Shown here: piece by piece, positions 1 to 7,102 of the stretch
Position numbering within the stretch: the first letter of the stretch is position 1
Layout of the letters: each line of letters opens with the position of its first letter
NCBI GenBank assembly: GCA_050116575.1
Contig: JASFOJ010000042.1
Coordinates: 1 to 31,005, forward strand
DNA length: 31,005 nt
Direction: 5' to 3'
DNA from: JAKEGK01 sp050116575
Lineage (GTDB): Bacteria > Pseudomonadota > Gammaproteobacteria > SZUA-152
Notes under the pieces: generated by a model
Database searches by the model: none
Told to the model about the DNA's origin: nothing
The model's input: only the letters and a program-made list of their open reading frames with translations
Program-made: the position numbers and the translations under genes

Positions 1-39
1 CATGTCAATACTCGTGGTCTGTCCTCAAACCATCGATGA

Positions 40-681
40 TTAGGCTTCTACTAGAGGTTTCGTTGCCGGAATGGCTTTTGCGATTTCATCAAGGCCAGTT
101 TGGTTTTGACTGAGCTTCATCCCTTTGATTGATTCCTGAATCAACCCCTGAAAGCTGAAAGATGTTTCCTCTAAATCGTCATAACCCCAGAGACTGCGCT
201 TTTCCATTACTGCATTGAAATCGCCGCCGTAAACATGCAGCGAGTGTCCGGCCTCGGTGTTCGGGTTTTCTATATGGTGAATGGCATCTTCGGGTAAACT
301 GACAACGTCTCCGGCTTTTGCGGTTAGCGTGCCGGTTACCGTTAAACCTTTACCGTCGTTTGTTTTCGTATAGATGGTGCTGATTTCTGAACCAATCAAC
401 TGGCCGATACAGGCAAACACGGTGTGATTGTGGATACCGCTTTGAAAACGTGGTGGTACGCGGGCGTATAGCATTGTCAATTCAGGCGACGTGTGAACAA
501 CCATTTCGCCAATGTCGGCGCCTTTAGGAATGGCTGCATCGAGGATGTTGACGATGTCCATTGGGTCGTTTTCTTTTAATGTTTGCTCTAGAAATTGTTT
601 GGCCGCGAGTTCCCGGTTTTCCGCGCCGTTCATTGCTTCTTTACAGCCTTTTGCAAAACCTTCAATTGAAAAGTTAGTCAT
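40..681 (-). CDS. Cupin-fold metal-dependent dioxygenase-like protein
   Basis: A 213-residue soluble protein with a double-stranded beta-helix (cupin) pattern related to the cysteine dioxygenase superfamily. Likely metal ligands are visible: H84-x-H86 in the GIHNH stretch, E99 in the IGSE turn, and H135/H136 followed by H146/H149 in the second cupin motif. The family uses a 3-His (or 2-His plus carboxylate) iron centre to oxidise small thiols or related acids; the exact substrate cannot be read from the sequence. The ATG at 679-681 has an SD-like GGGAG just upstream, which lies inside the 3' end of a small upstream ORF (683-820) whose stop is one base before this ATG, so the two are probably translationally coupled. 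It is transcribed divergently from a LysR-type regulator, its probable controller. The fold call is fairly sure; the reaction is not. Confidence 0.75.
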   Translation of the reverse strand: MTNFSIEGFAKGCKEAMNGAENRELAAKQFLEQTLKENDPMDIVNILDAAIPKGADIGEMVVHTSPELTMLYARVPPRFQSGIHNHTVFACIGQLIGSEISTIYTKTNDGKGLTVTGTLTAKAGDVVSLPEDAIHHIENPNTEAGHSLHVYGGDFNAVMEKRSLWGYDDLEETSFSFQGLIQESIKGMKLSQNQTGLDEIAKAIPATKPLVEA

Positions 682-682
682 G

Positions 683-820
683 TTATTTGCTCCCTGTTTG
701 TGATTGTAGAAACCTGCAGTAAGTCTCGAACAATAGTTGGGTGGCGAGTTCCCGGTTGTCCGCGATCGCCACTACTTCTTTACAGCCGCTGGCAAATGCT
801 TCGATAGAAAAAGTGCTCAT
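683..820 (-). pseudogene. Truncated duplicate of the cupin gene 5' end (45 codons)
   Basis: On the minus strand an ATG at 818-820 opens a 45-codon frame whose first about 33 residues clearly resemble the N-terminus of the downstream cupin protein: MSTFSIEAFASGCKEVV here against MTNFSIEGFAKGCKEAM there, and both carry an NRELA block. After that the similarity stops and the frame ends in TAA at 683-685, one base before the cupin ATG. It has its own SD (GGAGTG, about 7 bases upstream). It is either the remnant of a tandem duplication or a short translated leader now coupled to the cupin gene. The duplication is seen directly in the sequence; a function is only inferred. Confidence 0.7.
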
Positions 821-915
821 AGTGGTCACTCCGAGTTTGTGTTTGCGTGATGCCCGTTGGAATTCTTAACCTGTGAAAAGAGTGTAGGGTGTTTATTATG
901 ACAAATAAATAGTCT

Positions 916-930
916 ATACTAGAAAAGTAT
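916..930. promoter_or_regulatory. Candidate LysR-type regulator binding site
   Basis: An interrupted palindrome ATACT-N5-AGTAT lies in the 201-bp space between the divergent LysR-type gene and the cupin/minigene transcript. It fits the T-N11-A consensus of LysR-type regulators. Its place in the divergent promoter region is typical for a site serving both autoregulation and target activation. Confidence 0.55.
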
Positions 931-1021
931 GTTTGCAAAAATGCACAACCGCTTTTTGTAAAAGCAGGCGGTGAAAAGCCCGGTTCAGTACGGCGAGTAA
1001 ACGGATTAATGAGGCGAAATC

Positions 1022-1984
1022 ATGAGTACTTTTCCATCGAGTGCGGCCGTTTCACCCGAGAAAATGGAGCTGGAATGGAATGATTTAACGGTCATTCTTG
1101 CAATTTGCCGGGCGGGAACGCTTTCCGGGGCGGCCCGGATGTTAGGGCACAACCACAGCACAATATTTCGAAAAATCAATACGATAGAAGAAAAAACAAA
1201 GGTGCGGTTCTTCGAGCGCCTGCCGGAAGGTTACGCCATGACAGAAGCAGGGGAAATTGCCCTGCGCTATGCCGAACGAATTGAAAACGAAATTCACTCG
1301 CTGAGCCGTGAGATCGTCGGACAGGATATGCGGCTGCAAGGCAAGATTAGGGTCACCGCGCCTGAAGGGTTCACGGTGCAATTGGCGCCCAAATTATTTT
1401 CGGAATTTTGCCGCCACAATCCCGAGGTTTCGATCGACATTGTGGGCGGCAGTTCTGCCCTGGATCTTTCCCGGCGTGAGGCGGATATTGCCATACGAGC
1501 CACATCCAAACCACCCGATACCAGCCTGGGCCGAAAGTTATGTGACTTTCGTTTTGCGATATATTCCTCGCCGCAATATTTGAAAGAGAATAAGGATGTT
1601 CCCTTGCAGGATCACCAGTGGAGTTTTATCCAGGGTTCCAACGAATGGCTCGTGCCACTGATATGGAAGAAAAAAGCACACAGCCAACAGCGCATCATGT
1701 TCACCAGTAGTCTGGCAATAGCCGTATTAAATGCCGCGGCGGAAGGTATGGGTTTTACCATGATGCCCTGTTACCTGGGTGACGCCGATAACAGACTGGT
1801 CCGTGTGACCGATGTGCTGGAACCCTTAACACTGGAGCTATGGATTTTAACTCATCCCGACTTGAGGCACACCGCCAGGGTAAAGGCACTTATGGGCTAT
1901 TTGTTTGACGAATTAAAAAAGGAAGCCGATTTGTTTGAAGGCAAGCGCCTAAGGGGAAAGACAAAAGTGATATATAAATTGTAG
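1022..1984 (+). CDS. LysR-family transcriptional regulator
   Basis: A 320-residue protein of normal length for the family. Residues about 18-78 form the N-terminal winged helix-turn-helix (AGTLSGAARMLGHNHSTIFRK region, then RFFERLPEGYAMTEAGE). Residues about 105-305 match the periplasmic-binding-protein-like effector domain. It is divergent from the cupin gene with a T-N11-A palindrome between them, so it most likely controls that gene and itself. The wing has RLPEGYAMTEAG in place of the more usual R-x-RGxxLTxAG, and the substrate domain resembles the subgroup in which single regulators sit beside one enzyme gene. The effector is unknown. The start ATG has GAGG 6 bases upstream. The basic tail (KGKRLRGKTKVIYKL) extends slightly past the usual end. 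Confidence 0.9.
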   Translation: MSTFPSSAAVSPEKMELEWNDLTVILAICRAGTLSGAARMLGHNHSTIFRKINTIEEKTKVRFFERLPEGYAMTEAGEIALRYAERIENEIHSLSREIVGQDMRLQGKIRVTAPEGFTVQLAPKLFSEFCRHNPEVSIDIVGGSSALDLSRREADIAIRATSKPPDTSLGRKLCDFRFAIYSSPQYLKENKDVPLQDHQWSFIQGSNEWLVPLIWKKKAHSQQRIMFTSSLAIAVLNAAAEGMGFTMMPCYLGDADNRLVRVTDVLEPLTLELWILTHPDLRHTARVKALMGYLFDELKKEADLFEGKRLRGKTKVIYKL

Positions 1985-2374
1985 CGAAGGCGCGGCAGGT
2001 TCAATGATCAATAGTGAACAATCCTGGTTGGATTGTTGTAACCAATCGCGCATCTAAGTAAATATGCTCTGAACCCCCGGCCAGCAATATTAATCATAAG
2101 GTTTAATTTTAAACAAAATGGCCGGATTAAGAATATCAGCAATAACTTTAATAAAGGTGGAAATAAAGGTAGACAACGAACATCGAACGGCTGGTATCAC
2201 CAGTTAGTTGTGTGTTATTCCTAAATCGTGAGTATCCGCCAACAGCTGAAAGCATAACTTTTAGCCAACGACTGTCGACGGATTCAGCATTATGTACTCA
2301 TACTCATTCCCAACTCCACGCCGTCGTTGGATTATGCCACCCTAAACCTACCATTTTGTATGTGTCATACATAG
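1985..2374. other. Intergenic region, no supported gene
   Basis: About 390 bases between the LysR-type gene and the convergent His-rich exported protein gene. It is AT-rich in its first half. A plus-strand frame at 2212-2511 has no ribosome binding site and overlaps the end of the minus-strand gene; it is not supported. A loose inverted repeat (CCAACGAC near 2262 and GTCGTTGG near 2327) is present. No terminator with a clear U-tract was found. Confidence 0.5.
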
Positions 2375-2965
2375 TTATTTATGGTTTTTGTGCGGATCAG
2401 AGCCGGTCGCCATTTGCCAGTGGTGGGCCTGGTGGTGTTTGCCGAAGGCGACCAGGCCAATGTAACCGAGGCCACGAATTTTGGCGGCGTCTTGAGGTTT
2501 GGGGCCGGTAACGCGAGCGGTGTAACTTCCGTCTTCGTTTTTCGTGGCGGTCATGTCCCAGCCCGATTCCTGTTTCAGGATAGCGGGGTGCGCGCTAAAC
2601 AAGCGATCGAGTGAACCTGCTGCACCGGGCGTGGCCGGACGGACGGTAAATGTTACACCACTGTCGATGGGTTGTTGCTTTGTAACCTCCACGTTAAGCG
2701 TGAAGTTTCGCATATCAACGAGATGTTGCCGCAGCGCTTCAAGATTTACCCGGCTCCAGTCGGTTTTCGGATCGGCGAGCAGTTTTTCCACCACTTCCTG
2801 AATGGCGGCGAAGGCGTCGTTGCCCGGAGCGGTAAGCGGTGTGGCTGCGCCTCCATGATGTTGGTGTTGGTGCTGATGTTCTGGTTCGGCGGCGAATATA
2901 GTTGTCGTCGCTGTTATTAAAATTGCGATAGTGATTGTGCCAGGCAGTATAGCTTTGAAGTGCAT
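2375..2965 (-). CDS. Exported His-rich periplasmic protein
   Basis: I place the start at the ATG at 2963-2965, not at 3031, because an AGGAGA Shine-Dalgarno lies about 9 bases before it and a clean signal peptide follows immediately (MHFKAILPGTITIAILITATTTIFAA, cleavage near residue 26). The mature protein begins with a His cluster (HQHQHQHH, residues 30-37) and ends with a second one (KHHQAHHWQ ... HKNHK). The roughly 130 residues between them look like a small globular domain of no family I recognise. The His clusters suggest metal binding in the periplasm. It lies just downstream of the CpxP/Spy-like gene on the same strand (about 100 bases), so the two may be co-transcribed from the promoter region facing the two-component system. 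Function unknown; the metal role is inference. Confidence 0.75.
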   Translation of the reverse strand: MHFKAILPGTITIAILITATTTIFAAEPEHQHQHQHHGGAATPLTAPGNDAFAAIQEVVEKLLADPKTDWSRVNLEALRQHLVDMRNFTLNVEVTKQQPIDSGVTFTVRPATPGAAGSLDRLFSAHPAILKQESGWDMTATKNEDGSYTARVTGPKPQDAAKIRGLGYIGLVAFGKHHQAHHWQMATGSDPHKNHK

Positions 2966-3066
2966 AGTCCGGTTTCTCCTGTTATTGCGTGGTTGGATCA
3001 GATGACTGCTAATGTTACGGTTAGACATCAAAACCAGGGGCGCCTGGCCCCTGATGTATTATCGTG

Positions 3067-3531
3067 TCAACCATGAGGACCGAAGGGGCCGGGCATGAAA
3101 TTTTCCATGCTCTGTTTTTGTTCCTCCGTGAGGGTTTCGAAAAGTGCCTTGCGCGCTTCGACGACGGATTTCATTTCAGACATGTTTTTTTCCATTCTGG
3201 CGAAGTGGGCGTCCATGCCACTATCCGGCATGTGGTGCTCTTGATTGTGTTCCAACGGTTTGTTTGCCGCCATGGTTTTGACGGCTTGCTCGAAGCGCTT
3301 CCAGGCCGGTTGCTGCGCCTTGGTCAACTGTAATGATTCCTTAAGCTTGCCAAGGTGCTGTTCAACGTTGGTTTCAGAATGCATCATAGCCCTGGGCATC
3401 GTTGCCGAGTGATGCATGTTGTCCCCCGGGCCATCCATAGCCATAGCTGCCTCATGGGCCAAAACCGGAATACTGATGACAATGCCCAAACCCAACGCTG
3501 CCACGCCACTGATTTTCTTGATCTTACTCAT
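3067..3531 (-). CDS. CpxP/Spy-like LTxxQ periplasmic protein
   Basis: A 154-residue exported protein: signal peptide residues 1-25 (cleavage after VLA), a Met/His-rich N-terminal stretch (residues 28-52), and a helical region with two LTxxQ motifs (LTKAQ at 69-73, LTEEQ at 134-138), the signature of the Spy/CpxP family of periplasmic chaperones and stress-sensor modulators. Relatives such as CpxP inhibit the cognate sensor kinase, and CnrX/ZraP-type relatives bind metals. It is divergent from an OmpR/EnvZ-type pair, the typical arrangement for a feedback regulator. AGGAG lies 8 bases before the ATG. Family call good; the metal role rests on the many Met and His residues. Confidence 0.85.
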   Translation of the reverse strand: MSKIKKISGVAALGLGIVISIPVLAHEAAMAMDGPGDNMHHSATMPRAMMHSETNVEQHLGKLKESLQLTKAQQPAWKRFEQAVKTMAANKPLEHNQEHHMPDSGMDAHFARMEKNMSEMKSVVEARKALFETLTEEQKQSMENFMPGPFGPHG

Positions 3532-3612
3532 GGTTTAATCTCCTGGTAGTATGAATGTTGCTACGAAGTAAGCTATCGTGTATTTCCCATGACGCTAATC
3601 TAGCCCGGTTAT

Positions 3613-3690
3613 GTAACGGCCGCATGTCGTGCAGGGCTCATTTGGTAACGTTATATGTCACCAAAAACCCCGGCTGTTACATTGCGTTAC
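3613..3690. promoter_or_regulatory. Candidate response-regulator operator cluster (GTAAC/GTTAC)
   Basis: The 203-bp divergent space between the CpxP/Spy-like gene and the response regulator holds four copies of the pentamer GTAAC or its complement: 3613-3617, 3645-3649, 3676-3680 and 3686-3690. The last two form a direct repeat GTTAC-N5-GTTAC with a 10-bp period, the spacing used by OmpR/PhoB-type regulators (the CpxR box GTAAA-N5-GTAAA has the same design). The second copy is also part of a TAACGTTA palindrome. Autoregulation of both directions is the inference. Confidence 0.45.
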
Positions 3691-3734
3691 AATATTGTCC
3701 CATTGACGAAAACGATTTGTAGTACATTGCTGCT

Positions 3735-4460
3735 ATGGACCACATACTGATCGTCGACGACGACCGCGAAATCCGGGAATTGCTCAAAACCTACCTGGAA
3801 CGCAACGGCTACCGCGCCACGACGGTGGCCGACGGACGGGGTATGTGGATAGCACTTAATCAAGACCGCTTCGACCTGATTGTGCTGGATCTCATGTTAC
3901 CCGGCGAAGACGGTTTGACGCTGTGCCGTAATTTGCGTGCGCATTCCACGTTCTCCACCCTACCGGTCATTATGTTGACCGCGCTGGGGGAGGAGACGGA
4001 ACGTATCGTCGGCCTGGAGATGGGCGCCGATGATTATCTGCCCAAGCCATTCAATCCGCGGGAACTGTTGGCACGCATCAAGTCGGTACTACGCCGTACG
4101 CAGCGTGTTCCCGGAACGACGCCAGACGAGGAAACGTCGCAATTTCACTTTAGTGGCTGGACATTGGATGTTATCAGCCGACAATTGACTTCACCCGAAG
4201 GCGTTATTGTGACGCTTTCCGATGGAGAATACCGGTTACTAAGGGTTTTTCTCGAGCATCCCAATCGTGTCCTCAGCCGTGATCAACTGCTGGATTTGAC
4301 ACGTGGTCGAGAAGCGATGCCATTTGATAGAAGCATCGACGTGCAGGTTGGGCGGGTGCGCAAACGGCTGAACGATACTGGTCCGGAAGCGGCTATTATC
4401 AAGACCATTCGGGGAGAGGGCTATATCCTGGCGGCGCGCGTGGAACGGTCCGGGACATGA
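3735..4460 (+). CDS. OmpR-family response regulator
   Basis: A 241-residue two-domain DNA-binding regulator. The receiver domain covers residues 1-118 with the acidic pocket D8-D10, phosphoacceptor D52 (LIVLDLMLPGEDG), the T/S switch near T82 and K104 (LPKPF). The C-terminal winged helix covers about 135-235 (LSDGEYRLLRVFLEHPNRVLSRDQLL, then IDVQVGRVRKRL and RGEGYIL). It overlaps the kinase gene by four bases (ATGA), so the two are one translational unit and a cognate pair. Closest in pattern to OmpR rather than PhoB or CpxR, but target genes are not given by the sequence; the divergent CpxP/Spy-like gene is the obvious candidate. No strong SD precedes the ATG. Confidence 0.92.
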   Translation: MDHILIVDDDREIRELLKTYLERNGYRATTVADGRGMWIALNQDRFDLIVLDLMLPGEDGLTLCRNLRAHSTFSTLPVIMLTALGEETERIVGLEMGADDYLPKPFNPRELLARIKSVLRRTQRVPGTTPDEETSQFHFSGWTLDVISRQLTSPEGVIVTLSDGEYRLLRVFLEHPNRVLSRDQLLDLTRGREAMPFDRSIDVQVGRVRKRLNDTGPEAAIIKTIRGEGYILAARVERSGT

Positions 4461-5866
4461 GTGAATCGAAACACAAGCGTTGGCTGCCCCAGACGCTGTT
4501 TGGACGGCTGGTGCTGGTCATGTTGGCCGGACTATTGATCGCCCAGTTGCTGGGTGCTTATATACTCCTGCGCGACCGCGCAAGCAGTCTTTATGAAGCA
4601 AGCGGCTGGTATGTCGCACAACGTGTTGCCAGCATTGTCGAACTCATGGATACTCTGCCAGCGACGCAAAGGAAGCTTATGCTCCGCAGCTTGAATACCT
4701 CGGCGCTTCGGATCAAGCTCGATGAAGCACCGCGTTTGGCCGAGTCATCCCCCGATCTTCATGCCATGCATCTGCACACGCTGCTGTCGAATCAACTGGG
4801 TAAGCGTCCAATCCATGTGGCGGTTCTCGGCCAGGGAGGACCGGAAGAGAGATCGCCTACTTCCATGCCAGGACCACCAGGAATGCGTCATATGCCACAT
4901 GGCGGGACCCATCCAATGTTGATGGCATCCGGTCCGGCCGCTTTTGCGATTGAGGTACAACTGAGCGACGAAATTTGGATGAGTATGGTTCAGGTGCTAC
5001 CTTCGGGTCATTTCCTGCTACCGGGTAAACTGCTTGCGGCCCTGGCTATACTGTTGCTGTCCGTGGTCGTGCTCTCACTATTGGCGGTGCGCTGGGTGAC
5101 CCGGCCGCTAGTGGCACTGGGCGAAGCGGCAGAGCGTTTGGGACGTGACATCAATCGGCCACTCCTCAACCAGGAGCAAGGCCCGAAAGAAGTGCGCCGC
5201 GCTGCGCAGGCGTTTAACACCATGCAGGCACGGATCGTAAGCCACATTCGGGATCGCGAGCGCTTTCTTGCCGCGGTATCCCACGACCTGAAAACACCGA
5301 TTACACGGATGCGCTTAAGAGCGGAGTTAATGGAAGATGCAACCACGCGTGATAAGTTCATGCGTGATTTAAATGACATGGAAACCATGACGGTTTCAAC
5401 GCTTGACTATATCCGCGGCGAACAACAACGTGAGGAAAGCAAACCCGTCGATATCATGGCTTTGCTTGAAAGCCTGCAGGAAGACCGCCAGTCCATGGGA
5501 CAGTCCGTGAGTTTAACTGGTGCCTCTACTCCTTATCCTGCACAGCCGTTGGCGTTGCGCCGATGCCTGGAGAACCTCATCGACAATGCCATTAAATATG
5601 GAAAAGAAGCGCACGTGATCGTTGAAGATACGAAACAACAACTGGTGATTCGCATTACCGATCAGGGCCCGGGCATTCCCATGCAGCAGCTCACTGAAGT
5701 CTTTGAGCCATTTCGGCGGCTCGAAGAATCCCGCAACCGGGAAACCGGCGGAGTCGGCCTGGGGCTGAGCATAGCCCGCAGCATAGCACGTGCACACGGC
5801 GGTGAACTGACTTTACGCAACCGGTCCCAGGGAGGTTTGGAAGTGAGCCTGATTCTGCCGCGCTAA
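4457..5866 (+). CDS. EnvZ-type sensor histidine kinase with Met/His-rich periplasmic domain
   Basis: A 469-residue inner-membrane kinase. TM1 is about residues 17-37 and TM2 about 191-212, enclosing a periplasmic loop of about 150 residues. HAMP is about 213-265. The dimerisation/phosphoacceptor domain follows, with H276 in SHDLKTPITRMR. The ATPase domain has the N box (ENLIDNAIKYG, 372-382), G1 (DQGPGIP, 402-408) and G2 (GGVGLGLSIA, 431-440). All catalytic motifs are intact. The periplasmic loop has an unusual Met/His/Pro/Gly-rich stretch at about 136-159, suggesting direct sensing of a soft metal such as copper, or a contact site for the Met/His-rich CpxP-like protein encoded next door. ATGA overlap with the regulator gene. 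Kinase identity is certain, the ligand is inferred. Confidence 0.92.
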   Translation: MSESKHKRWLPQTLFGRLVLVMLAGLLIAQLLGAYILLRDRASSLYEASGWYVAQRVASIVELMDTLPATQRKLMLRSLNTSALRIKLDEAPRLAESSPDLHAMHLHTLLSNQLGKRPIHVAVLGQGGPEERSPTSMPGPPGMRHMPHGGTHPMLMASGPAAFAIEVQLSDEIWMSMVQVLPSGHFLLPGKLLAALAILLLSVVVLSLLAVRWVTRPLVALGEAAERLGRDINRPLLNQEQGPKEVRRAAQAFNTMQARIVSHIRDRERFLAAVSHDLKTPITRMRLRAELMEDATTRDKFMRDLNDMETMTVSTLDYIRGEQQREESKPVDIMALLESLQEDRQSMGQSVSLTGASTPYPAQPLALRRCLENLIDNAIKYGKEAHVIVEDTKQQLVIRITDQGPGIPMQQLTEVFEPFRRLEESRNRETGGVGLGLSIARSIARAHGGELTLRNRSQGGLEVSLILPR

Positions 5867-6332
5867 AAGAAATTAATAGAATCAGCCATTAATAGACTGC
5901 TGCCAAAACCCGGTTTAACCTCGGCACTTATATATGATTGGTCAAAGGCAAGCGTATCGATGCCGAAAAAGCAGTACGCAAAGAGAGCCGGGTGAACAGT
6001 TGGCTATGCGGTTTTTCAGCTGTCACCGGAAAGTGAAACCAACGTCATTCTTCGGGATAAACTTGTTGCGGATATTATTGCGTCTTAATGTTCCTGTAGC
6101 CGGCTAGTGGGCGGGCAATGCGGCCAATATTAGTGCCGCACAACACGTCAATACGACGTTAGTCACATCACTCCCTGTCACGCTCAAATTTTGGGCGATA
6201 TGACAACTCTGTTACACCATTTCCCTCAATGCAGGTGCTTGTGGGGCTCTTGTGTTTTTGTGGTACGGCTCTTATGATGACCGCAGTATTGCTGCACAGG
6301 ATTTGTGTGGATAGCGGTTACGGAGGGTTAAC
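5867..6332. other. Intergenic region with a possible gene remnant and a 35-codon frame
   Basis: About 466 bases without an established gene. The stretch 5996-6088 has one open frame ending in TAA that reads like protein (GYAVFQLSPESETNVILRDK and on) but has no start or SD, so it may be the tail of a decayed gene. A 35-codon hydrophobic frame (6229-6336) is listed separately. No rho-independent terminator was seen after the kinase gene. Confidence 0.4.
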
Positions 6333-6336
6333 ATGA
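6229..6336 (+). CDS. Possible 35-residue hydrophobic small protein
   Basis: A short frame from ATG 6229-6231 encodes a very hydrophobic peptide (MQVLVGLLCFCGTALMMTAV, then LLHRICVDSG) that could form one membrane helix. Its TGA stop (6334-6336) overlaps the ATG of the LolA-like gene as ATGA, the pattern of translational coupling. Against it: no SD is visible before the ATG, and the sequence may simply be the promoter and leader of the downstream operon. Weakly supported. Confidence 0.2.
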   Translation: MQVLVGLLCFCGTALMMTAVLLHRICVDSGYGGLT

Positions 6337-7100
6337 AAACGCGATATTGGTTGTTTGCGTTGGGATTATTTCCTGCGTTAAGTCACGCTGCAGACCCGGA
6401 CCCGACGGATCTGATTAAGCGGGCCTTCGACAATTGGCGCGGTAAATCCTCTTATACGGAAGTGACCATGACGGTGCACCGACCGGATTGGGAACGCAGC
6501 ATGTCTATGTTGTCGTGGACGCGCGGTGATGATGATTCACTGGTGCGTTTCACCGCTCCGGCCAAGGACGCAGGCAACGCAACCCTTAAACTGGGTGATG
6601 ATATGTGGATCTTCAATCCGCGCCTGAACCAGATCATTAAGTTGCCGGCGAGCATGATGGCGCAGTCGTGGATGGGATCGGATTTTTCCTATAATGACCT
6701 GGCCAAGGCCAATGAAGTGCTCACTGAATACACCCATAAACTCGCGGGTCAGGAGCAAAAGGGTGGCCATACTATATATGTGGTCGAAGCCCTTCCCAAA
6801 CCTCAGGCAGCGACGGTCTGGGGCAAGCAGGTGGTGCGTATTCGCGACGACGGTGTGCTGCTGGAAGAAAACTATTTTGACCAGGATATGAAGCTGGTTA
6901 AATCCATGCAGACCAAGACGGTCGACATGCTCGGTGGCCGGCCTTATCCGGTTGTGTTGACGATGCACAAGACCGATTCGCCCGGTAAATGGACACAACT
7001 GCATTTTGAACAGGGTCATTTCAACGTGCATATCCCCGATGCGTTGTTTACCAAATCCAATCTACGAAATCCGCGTCATTTTTCATTGGGTAAGGATTAA
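6333..7100 (+). CDS. LolA-like periplasmic outer-membrane lipoprotein-sorting protein
   Basis: A 255-residue exported protein. The signal peptide is residues 1-19 (cleavage after SHA). The mature part follows the pattern of the LolA/LolB-like half-barrel family often found next to RND or ABC exporters: a first strand set (SSYTEVTMTVHRPDWERSMSML), then DDMWIFNPRLNQIIKLPASMMAQSWMGSDFSYNDL, a highly characteristic block of this subfamily, and a C-terminal VLTMHKTDSPGKWTQLHF strand. LolA-like proteins shield lipid or lipoprotein acyl chains in the periplasm. GGAGGG lies 6 bases before the ATG. It is the first gene of a cassette with two permeases, an ATPase and an outer-membrane barrel, so it probably carries the transported lipid or hydrophobic molecule across the periplasm. 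Confidence 0.85.
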   Translation: MKTRYWLFALGLFPALSHAADPDPTDLIKRAFDNWRGKSSYTEVTMTVHRPDWERSMSMLSWTRGDDDSLVRFTAPAKDAGNATLKLGDDMWIFNPRLNQIIKLPASMMAQSWMGSDFSYNDLAKANEVLTEYTHKLAGQEQKGGHTIYVVEALPKPQAATVWGKQVVRIRDDGVLLEENYFDQDMKLVKSMQTKTVDMLGGRPYPVVLTMHKTDSPGKWTQLHFEQGHFNVHIPDALFTKSNLRNPRHFSLGKD

Positions 7101-7102
7101 TA

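Noticed and set aside
2262..2334. Loose inverted repeat CCAACGAC ... GTCGTTGG
   Set aside because: Arms are 8 bp and more than 50 bases apart; likely chance, no flanking duplication.
2212..2511. Plus-strand 99-codon frame beside the His-rich protein gene
   Set aside because: No ribosome binding site, low-complexity unlikely protein, and its 3' part is antisense to a gene with signal peptide and good SD.
6537..7031. Minus-strand 164-codon frame opposite the LolA-like gene
   Set aside because: A shadow of a real gene with signal peptide and SD; no family pattern.
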